NCBI GenBank assembly: GCA_045580325.1
Contig: JAZNNR010000016.1
Location: 1 to 23,957 of the forward strand
Length of the DNA: 23,957 nucleotides
Direction: 5' to 3'
Origin: SIG672 sp045580325
Lineage (GTDB): Bacteria > Bacillota > Clostridia > Oscillospirales > CAG-272
The position numbers and the translations under genes were made by a program. This document shows positions 6,957-13,408 of this stretch, piece after piece. Under the pieces are notes generated by a model. That model was not told the DNA's origin. It saw only the letters and a list, made by a program, of their open reading frames with translations, and did not search any database. Position 1 is the stretch's first letter. Each line of letters opens with the position of its first letter.

Positions 6957-8030
6957 TTGAAAAGTAGTTTTTTACAAAATGATGCTATGCGCCTGCTTGA
7001 CCTTGAAAAAACAAGACAGCGGAATTTCAGAATACTTGATCTTTACAGTAATTTTTTAAATCTCGAGCCCGATTTTATAAAAAAAGAGCTCATAGACGAG
7101 CTCGTGCGCGACTGCGGGGTTACAACTCTCGAGGCATATACCGCGATCCTTGCCGCCGCCTTCGATATTGACAGCGACGCGCGCAAAGAGGACAAAATAT
7201 TTGAAAAAGAGTACCTTATCCCCTCGGTCGAGTGCCTTGATAGCGAAGAGTATAAAAACAGCTCCTACATTCAAAAAATCAGCTTTCCGACAATAAAACG
7301 CGAAAACTGGGAGATGCGTACAGGCTTTTACGCTCCGTACGAGGCTTTCGTTTGCCGCAGTATTACAGTCGAAAAAAATCTGAAAGAGCTTCCGCACATC
7401 GGATTTTTCGAGGAAAAATTTGAATTTCCCGCCGTTTACGAAAACGGCCGCGAATGGATGACAGTTACGCCCAACGAAATCGAAACGATGAAAGAGCCGA
7501 TTGCCGAGGCGCACGGGCGAGTCATAACCCTCGGGCTCGGACTCGGATATTTCACGCATCAGGTGTCCGAAAAGGAGAACGTCAGCTCTGTTACCGTAAT
7601 CGAGCGCGATAAAAACATAATATCACTATTTAAGGAGTTCATTCTTCCGCAGTTTGAGAATCGCGGCAAGATAACTATAATCGAAGCCGATGCCTTTGAA
7701 TACCTCGAAAAAAGCGATCCCGAAAAGAATTTTGATTTTATGTTCGCTGACCTTTGGCACGACTCGTCTGACGGACTTAGGCTTTATATAAGGCTCAAAA
7801 AGCTCGAAAAAATGCAAAAAAGAGAGGAAAGATCCTCTCTTATACGCAGATATTGGATAGAATCGTCTATTCTCTCGCGCCTTCGTTGGCTTATCTACTC
7901 GGAGATCACCTCGGGTAAGACCAGCGAAAAATTAAACATAAAGACCTTCGACGAGCTGCTTTCGCTGCTAAGCGACCGCTCACTTGCCGACATCGCCTCC
8001 GATATGAGGCTCAATATTGCTGAAAACTGA
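6957..8030 (+). CDS. SAM-binding protein, spermidine synthase / class I methyltransferase-like
   Basis: A 357-residue protein with one recognisable Rossmann module: RVITLGLGLGYFTHQVSE (about 188-205) is motif I for S-adenosylmethionine-type ligands, VTVIERDKNI carries the acidic residue after strand beta-2, and ITIIEADAFEYL followed by FDFMFADLW match motifs II/III. The N-terminal 170 residues and the charged C-terminal helix region (KKLEKMQKREERSS) are not recognised. Spermidine synthases have this fold, but I do not see their usual catalytic Asp context, so a methyltransferase role is equally possible. The start is TTG at 6957, chosen because AAAGGA lies 10 nt upstream; the first in-frame ATG is at 6987 with no ribosome binding site. 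The stop codon directly abuts the stop of mrnC on the other strand. Confidence 0.7.
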   Translation: MKSSFLQNDAMRLLDLEKTRQRNFRILDLYSNFLNLEPDFIKKELIDELVRDCGVTTLEAYTAILAAAFDIDSDARKEDKIFEKEYLIPSVECLDSEEYKNSSYIQKISFPTIKRENWEMRTGFYAPYEAFVCRSITVEKNLKELPHIGFFEEKFEFPAVYENGREWMTVTPNEIETMKEPIAEAHGRVITLGLGLGYFTHQVSEKENVSSVTVIERDKNIISLFKEFILPQFENRGKITIIEADAFEYLEKSDPEKNFDFMFADLWHDSSDGLRLYIRLKKLEKMQKREERSSLIRRYWIESSILSRLRWLIYSEITSGKTSEKLNIKTFDELLSLLSDRSLADIASDMRLNIAEN

Positions 8031-8432
8031 TTACTCAGCCTCGTCGGCCTTGGCTTCAACGCTCGGATACGCCACCGAAAAAAGATATTTTGCCCTCTCG
8101 TGCTCGCCGACAAGCCAAAGATAGCCGAAAAGTGCTTCAAAACCTGTCGCTCTTCTGTACTGCGCGGCAGATGCGCTTTTGGGTATGCTTGCGCTGTGCT
8201 GATTACGCCCGCGCTTGAATATTTCTGTTTCCTTTTCGGTAAGGGCGGGCAAAAGTGTTTCAAGCGCCGCCGACTGCGCCACCGCAGTAACGTAGCCGAG
8301 CGCGGCTTTATTCAGGTTTCCCGCTCCGTGTATTCCCTCTTCAACGAGCCGCTGTCTTGTGAGAAGCTCTATTACCGCATCTCCGAGATAGGCAAGCTCG
8401 CAGGAGCTGATAGTGCTGTTTATATCGATCAT
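8031..8432 (-). CDS. mrnC: Mini-ribonuclease III
   Basis: RNase III catalytic domain without the double-stranded RNA-binding domain. In Firmicutes it trims the ends of 23S rRNA precursors. The 133-residue length is normal for the family. ELAYLGDAVIELLTRQ (12-27) is the RNase III signature with Asp18 as metal ligand; RGRN...PKSASAAQYRRATGFEALFGYL (74-105) holds the second acidic residue, Glu99. The ribosome binding site is weak (AAAGTG about 10 nt upstream). In many Clostridia mrnC is collinear with cysS, thyX and rlmB; here it is still next to thyX but points away from it, and cysS and rlmB are absent. There is no terminator between its stop and the convergent gene's stop. Confidence 0.92.
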   Translation of the reverse strand: MIDINSTISSCELAYLGDAVIELLTRQRLVEEGIHGAGNLNKAALGYVTAVAQSAALETLLPALTEKETEIFKRGRNQHSASIPKSASAAQYRRATGFEALFGYLWLVGEHERAKYLFSVAYPSVEAKADEAE

Positions 8433-8466
8433 TGTTTAATCACTTTCTAGGCTTAAATATATTAAG

Positions 8467-8495
8467 ATTATACCGCCAAAAGCTGATTTTGTCAA
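8467..8495 (-). promoter_or_regulatory. SigA-type promoter of mrnC
   Basis: TTGACA (8495-8490) and TATAAT (8472-8467) on the minus strand, both perfect, 17 bp apart. The start would be near 8460, giving a leader of about 28 nt. Confidence 0.85.
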
Positions 8496-8535
8496 CCGAA
8501 AACAAGACTTTTTGCGACTATTTTTACCTTTATTA

Positions 8536-8564
8536 TTGAAAAACGCGAAAATATGTGTTATACT
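8536..8564 (+). promoter_or_regulatory. SigA-type promoter of thyX
   Basis: TTGAAA (8536-8541), 17-bp spacer, TATACT (8559-8564), with TGT directly before the -10 (extended -10). The predicted leader is about 30 nt. Confidence 0.8.
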
Positions 8565-8600
8565 GAAATAAACTAATCTAAAAATCGAGGATTTACAAAT

Positions 8601-9359
8601 ATGAAAGTAGAACTTCTTGCATACACACCCGATGCCGACAAGCTCGTTTCTGCGGCGGCAAAGCTTTGCTACGCTAAGAGCGACATCAGCGGACTTATGG
8701 AAAATCTGACTCCCGACAAAGTCGCGTCCTTTCTCGAAACGCTCACAAAGCTCGGACACGAAAGCCCTGTTGAGCACGCGTCCTTCACCTTCGGTATCGA
8801 GGGAGTATCGCGCGCACTGCTTGCACAGATAACACGCCACCGCATCGCGTCCTTCTCTGTTCAGAGTCAGAGATACGTTGAAAAGAGCGGCTTTGACTAC
8901 ATAACACCTCCCGAGATCGCTTCAATCCCCGAAGCCAAGGAGCTTTTCGAGGAAGAAATGAAGCACGATGCTAAGGTATATGACCGTCTGCGCGAAATGC
9001 TCGTTGAAAAGCATAAGGCGGCATTTATCGCACAGGGTATGGACGAAAAGGAGGCTGCCCGCGCCGCAGGTAAAAAGGCTAACGAGGACGCGCGTTTCGT
9101 TCTTCCCAACGCATGCGACACACGCATTATAATGACGATGAACACACGCTCGCTTTACAACTTTTTTGAGCTTCGCTGCTGCACACGCGCTCAGTGGGAG
9201 ATCCGTGCGCTCGCTATCGAAATGCTCAGACTCGTAAAGGGCGTCGCACCTCTTCTCTTCTCTAATGCAGGTCCTGCCTGCGTTAAGGGCAAATGCTCCG
9301 AGGGTCCTATGTCCTGCGGACGCGCCATCGAAATGCGCGAGTATTTTAAGGGAATTTAA
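8601..9359 (+). CDS. thyX: Flavin-dependent thymidylate synthase
   Basis: Makes dTMP from dUMP using methylene-tetrahydrofolate as carbon donor and FADH2/NAD(P)H as reductant, and so does not require the ThyA/DHFR pair. The 252-residue protein carries the ThyX signature RHRX7S at 79-89 (RHRIASFSVQS) followed by QRY, the substrate-binding block EDARFVLP, and NTRSLYNFFELRCCTRAQWEIR near 185-205. The C-terminal region has several cysteines (AGPACVKGKCSEGPMSC), seen in some clostridial members. The ATG at 8601 has GAGGA 9 nt upstream. It is followed by two successive hairpins: a dispersed repeat element, then a shared terminator. Confidence 0.96.
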   Translation: MKVELLAYTPDADKLVSAAAKLCYAKSDISGLMENLTPDKVASFLETLTKLGHESPVEHASFTFGIEGVSRALLAQITRHRIASFSVQSQRYVEKSGFDYITPPEIASIPEAKELFEEEMKHDAKVYDRLREMLVEKHKAAFIAQGMDEKEAARAAGKKANEDARFVLPNACDTRIIMTMNTRSLYNFFELRCCTRAQWEIRALAIEMLRLVKGVAPLLFSNAGPACVKGKCSEGPMSCGRAIEMREYFKGI

Positions 9360-9373
9360 GCTGTCTTCGACGA

Positions 9374-9431
9374 CTTAAAACCTTTTTTGAAAAAAAGGTT
9401 TTAAGAATTCCAAAAAACTTTACTGAAAAGA
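9374..9431 (+). repeat. Dispersed hairpin element, copy 1
   Basis: A perfect 15-bp inverted repeat (9374-9388 with 9391-9405) with a GA centre, then a 26-nt A-rich tail ending just before the terminator. It is related to copies at 13317-13372 (minus) and 21596-21651 (plus). Relative to copy 3 the stem differs at four base pairs, every one changed on both arms so pairing is kept. Confidence 0.75.
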
Positions 9432-9462
9432 AAATCACTTGCACAAACGTGCAAGTGATTTT
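9431..9462. terminator. Bidirectional terminator between thyX and the glycosyltransferase gene
   Basis: A perfect 14-bp stem (9431-9444 with 9449-9462; core TCACTTGCAC/GTGCAAGTGA), AAAC loop and T-runs on both strands. It serves thyX on the plus strand and the convergent glycosyltransferase gene on the minus strand. Confidence 0.92.
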
Positions 9463-9465
9463 TTA

Positions 9466-10623
9466 TTATCTATCAACAATCTCCTTATACATCTCATACG
9501 CCTGCCGGGCAACAGATTTCGAGCCGAAGCGGTCTGCGACCGAGCGGAGATAGTCCTCATCAAAGGTTCCCTTGCGATCATACATTCTCTTGATCGCGCG
9601 GGCGAGGTCTTCTGGGTTTTCGATCTCGCAGAATTCGGCGCATTTCTCGTCAAGGAAGCCCTCGGGACCCTTACATCTCGTTGTAACCACGGGAACGCCT
9701 GCGGCAAGAGCCTCTATTGCGGGAATACCGAAGGTTTCGATATTCGACGCAATAACGAGAGCATCAGCGCGTGAGAGATATTCGGACGCTTCTTCGGGAG
9801 TTTTTCTGCCCACGAAGTTTACGCAGTCGTTCATATCAAGATCGTCCATCGCCTGACGGTAGATGCCCTCTGCCTCGCCGTTTCCGACAACTGTGAATTC
9901 AAATTCACCGATCTCTCCGCTATCACGAAGCATTCTGAGCGCTTTTATCGTGTCGTCAACGCACTTTCCGGGACGAAGCGCAGAAACTGTAACGAGTCTG
10001 AAAACTTCGTCATTACAGGGCTTTTTCGGCTTACTGAACACCGAGGTATCGACCACGTTGGCAAGAACCTCTGCCGAAATGTTATGCTTTTCTCTGAGCA
10101 TCGTGCGCAGATACTCGCTCACGCAGGTAAAGCGCGTGTTTTCCATAACGAAATCGACAAACTCTTTTGCGTCGGGATTTGAAAAATGTCTGAATGCATG
10201 CTCGGTAACGATAACGGGAATGCCGTATTTCTTACCGATATACGCCGCCGCATATCCCGCAGGAACAGCAACGTGAGCGTGTATAACGTCGGGCTTACCC
10301 TTTATTTTAACGTATTCCTTAAACAGCTTCTCCACAGTTTTGGTATAAGCTCTTACCTGCACCTTATATCCGAGCTTTGAAAGACTCATCATTCTGCGGA
10401 TATATACGGTATATTCCTCGTAAACATCGTCATATCTCTTTTTCATAAAGGGATATTTCGGGAGCTGCTTTATTCCCTGACGGTCGATATAAAGCATATT
10501 GACGTCGACCTCGACGTTTTCGACAAGAGCCTTACAAAAGGTCTTATGGTATATTCCTATAAGCTTGTCTTTCCCGTTTGGATACCAGGTAGGAATAACA
10601 AGCACGTGTAATCTCTCACTCAT
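9466..10623 (-). CDS. Glycosyltransferase family 4 protein
   Basis: Cytoplasmic retaining glycosyltransferase with the GT-B fold, 385 residues. The N-terminal Rossmann half holds VLVIPTWYPNG and DVIHAHVAVPAGYAA (about 113-127). The C-terminal half holds VTVSALRPGKCVDDTIKAL and the nucleotide-sugar site ETFGIPAIEALAAGVPVVTT, containing the E-x7-E motif of GT4 enzymes. It probably adds a hexose or related sugar in cell-surface polysaccharide or glycolipid synthesis; the acceptor cannot be told. It is a single gene with its own promoter, not inside a polysaccharide cluster. GAAAGG lies 9 nt before the ATG at 10623. Confidence 0.92.
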   Translation of the reverse strand: MSERLHVLVIPTWYPNGKDKLIGIYHKTFCKALVENVEVDVNMLYIDRQGIKQLPKYPFMKKRYDDVYEEYTVYIRRMMSLSKLGYKVQVRAYTKTVEKLFKEYVKIKGKPDVIHAHVAVPAGYAAAYIGKKYGIPVIVTEHAFRHFSNPDAKEFVDFVMENTRFTCVSEYLRTMLREKHNISAEVLANVVDTSVFSKPKKPCNDEVFRLVTVSALRPGKCVDDTIKALRMLRDSGEIGEFEFTVVGNGEAEGIYRQAMDDLDMNDCVNFVGRKTPEEASEYLSRADALVIASNIETFGIPAIEALAAGVPVVTTRCKGPEGFLDEKCAEFCEIENPEDLARAIKRMYDRKGTFDEDYLRSVADRFGSKSVARQAYEMYKEIVDR

Positions 10624-10662
10624 TTCGCTATACCTTTCTTTTTAAATACTTCAAGCAGTAGT

Positions 10663-10691
10663 ATTTTACCACACAAGAAAAAATATGTCAA
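10663..10691 (-). promoter_or_regulatory. SigA-type promoter of the glycosyltransferase gene
   Basis: TTGACA (10691-10686) and TAAAAT (10668-10663) on the minus strand, 17 bp apart, with TGG directly before the -10 (extended -10). Confidence 0.82.
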
Positions 10692-10704
10692 CTAAAAAAG
10701 GAAA

Positions 10705-10731
10705 ATCGGCAGGGGAATATCCTCTGCCGAT
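10705..10731 (-). terminator. Intrinsic terminator of the carbohydrate-binding lipoprotein gene
   Basis: A 12-bp stem (10705-10716 with 10720-10731, one G-T wobble) with a 3-nt loop, followed on the minus strand by ATTTTCCTTTTTT. It begins 18 nt after the stop codon and ends just upstream of the glycosyltransferase promoter. Confidence 0.88.
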
Positions 10732-10749
10732 GATTTATATCTTAGGCTA

Positions 10750-11694
10750 TTAAAAATCGTACTTTTCGCCGTTAACGGTAACGCTCACATCTTTGCTTTT
10801 ATCGATCTTGGGAGCGGAGAAAGGTGAGTCATAGCTGTTTACGTTGATATTTCCGCCCTTAAGCTCTATGACCTGCTCGGCCTTGATAGCGGCATCAACG
10901 CTGTCGATCGTGATATTTCCGCCCTTGATTATAACGTTTGTCTGAGCCTGAATACCCTCGTCGCCTGCGGTGATCTTGACGTTTGCGCCGTCCTTGATCT
11001 CAACAAAGCCGAGTGTCGCGTCCTGATCCTGCGTAGATTTGAGTCCGTCGCCGTTTGCGGTAATTTCGATATTTCCGCCCTTAATTTCAAGAGAATCCTT
11101 GCCCTTGATACCGTGATTTACCGCGTTTACAACGATATTTCCGCTTTCGATATTTACGTCGTCCTTGCCTGTGATACCGTCGTTATAGTTGGCGCTCACG
11201 ATCAGCTTACCCTCGCCCATAATAAAGAGGTCATCGTGCGAGAAAATAGCCGCATCGGGCTCGTCTGCACCCTCTGCAAGACTATAACTGCTTCCGTCGG
11301 TGATCTTATTGGTCGTATCCTTGTCAAGACAGATATAGAGGTTCTTTACCTGCTTACAGTAGATAGGAGCATAGTCGGTGCAGGTAATGTCAACTCCTGC
11401 GAGAACGAGGAAAACGTCGCCCTTTTCGACAAGGTCAACAATAATATTTCCGTCGCTGAGATTTCCTTTGAACTTATACGTACCGGGTGCGTTTATCGTT
11501 ACTGTCGTTCCCTCAATTTTTACAGCCGATGCTTTATCGGCAGATATACTGTTCCCCGAAAGAGTAATATTTATCGGATTTTTTGACGGCTCGGGAAGCT
11601 GCTCTGCAGGGTTTGTTCCCGTGCAAGAGATCACAGAAAACGCCAAAATGAGCACTGCGAGCGCAAGAGATGTAATTTTAATTATTTTTTTCAT
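10750..11694 (-). CDS. Carbohydrate-binding (Cthe_2159-like) beta-helix lipoprotein
   Basis: A predicted surface lipoprotein of 314 residues. A signal peptide (KKIIKITSLALAVLILAF) ends in the lipobox VISC with Cys24 as lipidation site. After a short linker comes a repetitive beta-strand region (about 40-305) built of units such as NIVVNAVNHGIKGKDSLEIKG and NIEITANGDGLKS, alternating G-x-I/V strands and D/N-G-I/L-K turns, which is the right-handed beta-helix pattern of the Cthe_2159 family. That family binds plant polysaccharides and calcium. It is shorter than many relatives because it lacks the long C-terminal low-complexity region. GGAGA lies about 6 nt before the ATG. No hydrolase or cohesin is nearby, so binding rather than catalysis is the safer inference. 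Confidence 0.82.
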   Translation of the reverse strand: MKKIIKITSLALAVLILAFSVISCTGTNPAEQLPEPSKNPINITLSGNSISADKASAVKIEGTTVTINAPGTYKFKGNLSDGNIIVDLVEKGDVFLVLAGVDITCTDYAPIYCKQVKNLYICLDKDTTNKITDGSSYSLAEGADEPDAAIFSHDDLFIMGEGKLIVSANYNDGITGKDDVNIESGNIVVNAVNHGIKGKDSLEIKGGNIEITANGDGLKSTQDQDATLGFVEIKDGANVKITAGDEGIQAQTNVIIKGGNITIDSVDAAIKAEQVIELKGGNINVNSYDSPFSAPKIDKSKDVSVTVNGEKYDF

Positions 11695-11727
11695 AACATT
11701 CTCCGTTTTGTTACTTATTTTAGGTGT

Positions 11728-11756
11728 ATTTTACCATTACTTTAAATATTTGTCAA
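11728..11756 (-). promoter_or_regulatory. SigA-type promoter of the carbohydrate-binding lipoprotein gene
   Basis: TTGACA (11756-11751) and TAAAAT (11733-11728) on the minus strand with a 17-bp spacer and TGG before the -10. The leader would be about 28 nt. Confidence 0.82.
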
Positions 11757-11829
11757 GCAAGTAATATATCTATTTTATAAACGTTTTTTTAATATTTATT
11801 ATGTGTAAAAAGCGCGATATTATGTATTT

Positions 11830-13158
11830 TTACACTACTTTCGAGAAGACTTCCTCGGTGAGTACTATTTTAAGCTCTATTATCTCACCGTTTCTCTCTA
11901 CCGTAAAGGTAACCTCATCGCCTTCCGAAAGGGACAAAATGAAGTCTATCGGGGTAAAGAGTCTTCTTACCTCGCGCCTAAGCTCGCCGCTCGAGATAGA
12001 TATAAGTCTGTCGCCGACCTCGAAAACACCCTCTGCAAGCGAGCCTTCGGTGAGCTCGGAAACGAAAATTTCCTCACGGATGAGCACCTGCATTTTTTCC
12101 TCATCAAAGACAGCCGCAGAGCTTTCCATCTTTATTCCCATACCGATAGTCGCTTTATACACTCCGCTTCTGCCCTCTTTTTCATAGTTGTTTATAATGT
12201 TTTCAGCCGCGGCATAGACAACGTTTGACGGTATAGCATATCCGAAGTCATCAACGCCTTCTATATCGGTCTTCGCGTTTACTATGCCTATCAGACATCC
12301 GTTTGAATCGAAAAGACCGCCGCCGCTGTTGCCGTGATTTACAGGTGTGTCCATTCTCATAACTCTCATTTCAATAGAGCCGACACCCTTCGGAGAGGAA
12401 ATATCAACATACTCGGAATCGACGCTGATTATTCCCGCCGTAACCGAAATTCCGCCGCTTTCGGGGTTGCCCACCGCTATCGCAAGAGAGCCCGCCGCAA
12501 GTGTGTCCGAATCGGCAAGGGTTACGGGGATAAGGTCGGTGTTTTTAAGTATTTCGCTGTTTTCCACCTTGAGTACGGCAATATCGTAGTTCATACTGCC
12601 GCCGACGTACTCGGCACTGATAGCCATTTCCTCGTAATGCTTGCCGTACAGATAGAGCTTTATGTCGTCGCTTATCTTGTCCTTGGTACTACTTGATTTG
12701 TCGTAAACCACGTGATAATTTGTAATTACGTATGCGCTTCCCGTGTCCTTGTCGAGCTTATATATTACACCCGCGCCCGCGCTTGAATATGGTGTAGTGG
12801 TAGGCTCTTTGCCGTATCCCGCATACTCTTTTTTCTCAAAGAAGGAAAACACACTTACAGCCGAGCGCAGAGCGATAGCAGAGGCGTACGAGGAGTCGCT
12901 TCCGAGCGAAAGACCGTCCTTGCCATTCTCGCCGTCCTTACCGTTCTCGCCGTCTTTGCCGTTTTCACCGTCTTTTCCGTCCTTACCGTCTTTGCCCACA
13001 AGACTTTCGAGCCATTCTTCCTCGTCGCCCTCAAATCCGTTGCGCACGGCAATATCGTACGCCGACTCACCCGCGCAGGAAGCGAGTGTACCTATAAGAC
13101 AAAGAGCTACAAGTAGCACGGACAGCGTTTTCAAAAAAGATTTTTTAAATATATTCAT
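11830..13158 (-). CDS. HtrA/DegP-type serine protease lipoprotein with collagen-like stalk and PDZ domain
   Basis: Envelope quality-control protease, 442 residues from the ATG at 13158. I chose this start because it begins the signal peptide and GGTGGTG lies upstream; the frame is open for 33 more codons. Domain order: signal peptide with lipobox LASC (Cys28); AYDIAVRNGFEGDEEEWLESL (34-54), a linker motif seen ahead of Gly-rich stalks in clostridial surface proteins; a collagen-like G-x-y tract of KDG and ENG triplets (55-82); the trypsin-like domain (about 90-330) with His149 (TNYHVV), Asp192 (NYDIAVLKV) and Ser278 (GNSGGG); and a C-terminal PDZ domain (about 345-435). Usual HtrA proteins have a membrane anchor and no collagen-like stalk. 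Downstream only a weak inverted repeat overlaps the stop codon; no clear terminator. Confidence 0.9.
   Translation of the reverse strand: MNIFKKSFLKTLSVLLVALCLIGTLASCAGESAYDIAVRNGFEGDEEEWLESLVGKDGKDGKDGENGKDGENGKDGENGKDGLSLGSDSSYASAIALRSAVSVFSFFEKKEYAGYGKEPTTTPYSSAGAGVIYKLDKDTGSAYVITNYHVVYDKSSSTKDKISDDIKLYLYGKHYEEMAISAEYVGGSMNYDIAVLKVENSEILKNTDLIPVTLADSDTLAAGSLAIAVGNPESGGISVTAGIISVDSEYVDISSPKGVGSIEMRVMRMDTPVNHGNSGGGLFDSNGCLIGIVNAKTDIEGVDDFGYAIPSNVVYAAAENIINNYEKEGRSGVYKATIGMGIKMESSAAVFDEEKMQVLIREEIFVSELTEGSLAEGVFEVGDRLISISSGELRREVRRLFTPIDFILSLSEGDEVTFTVERNGEIIELKIVLTEEVFSKVV
12913..12996 (-). repeat. Collagen-like triplet repeat tract within the HtrA gene
   Basis: Nine successive 9-bp units encode KDG or ENG triplets (KDG KDG KDG ENG KDG ENG KDG ENG KDG) after a leading Gly. 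The DNA also repeats at an 18-bp KDG-ENG period, with synonymous drift (AAA/AAG, GGT/GGC, GAC kept), which favours selection on the peptide. Such tracts can change length by slippage. Confidence 0.85.
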
Positions 13159-13245
13159 ATTGCACCACCAAAATATTTTATTATAATCATACTCACAGAT
13201 GTGTAGTTTAAATGAATTACTGATGAAAATTACTGCTTTACGTAG

Positions 13246-13274
13246 ATTATAACACAAAAAAGGAGAAAACGCAA
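13246..13274 (-). promoter_or_regulatory. Possible promoter of the HtrA gene
   Basis: On the minus strand TTGCGT (13274-13269) and TATAAT (13251-13246) lie 17 bp apart, with TGT before the -10. The -35 falls inside the proS terminator hairpin. A second TATAAT (near 13179) without a clear -35 is an alternative. Confidence 0.5.
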
Positions 13275-13286
13275 GGTTTTCTCCTT
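13260..13286 (-). terminator. Intrinsic terminator downstream of proS
   Basis: An 11-bp stem AAGGAGAAAAC/GTTTTCTCCTT around a 5-nt loop, followed on the minus strand by TTTTTTG. It is the last element of the 150-bp region after proS, which also carries a GC-rich hairpin and dispersed repeat copy 2. Confidence 0.85.
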
Positions 13287-13316
13287 AAAATATAGACAAA
13301 TTAGCTTTTCAAAAAG

Positions 13317-13372
13317 TTTTAATAAAAGTTTTTGAAGGTTTTTAGGAAACTTTTTTCAAAAAGTTTCCTAAA
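13317..13372 (-). repeat. Dispersed hairpin element, copy 2
   Basis: On the minus strand a perfect 15-bp inverted repeat with GA centre (13372-13341) is followed by 3 nt and a 21-nt tail identical to that of copy 3 (21596-21651). Over 56 nt the two copies differ at five positions; four form two compensatory base-pair changes in the stem. It lies between the GC hairpin and the terminator downstream of proS. Confidence 0.8.
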
Positions 13373-13378
13373 TGGGGT

Positions 13379-13395
13379 TTGGGGCAAAGCCCCAA
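13379..13395 (-). other. GC-rich hairpin just after the proS stop codon
   Basis: A 7-bp stem TTGGGGC/GCCCCAA with a 3-nt loop, 13 nt beyond the stop codon. It lacks a directly following U-tract on the minus strand, so it may be a transcript-end stabiliser or an end of the dispersed element rather than a terminator. Confidence 0.5.
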
Positions 13396-13408
13396 CATCC
13401 TGAGCATC

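Noticed and set aside
11790..11840. Inverted repeat TGTAAAAA ... TTTTTACA as HtrA terminator
   Set aside because: The stem is AT-only, overlaps the stop codon, has a long loop and no clean U-tract; too weak to call.
12900..13000. CRISPR-like or other short tandem array
   Set aside because: The 9/18-bp periodicity is coding (collagen-like triplets) with synonymous drift and no spacers.
12743..13186. Plus-strand frame with repeated LPFSPS peptide
   Set aside because: The repeat is the antisense reading of the KDG/ENG collagen-like tract of the HtrA gene.
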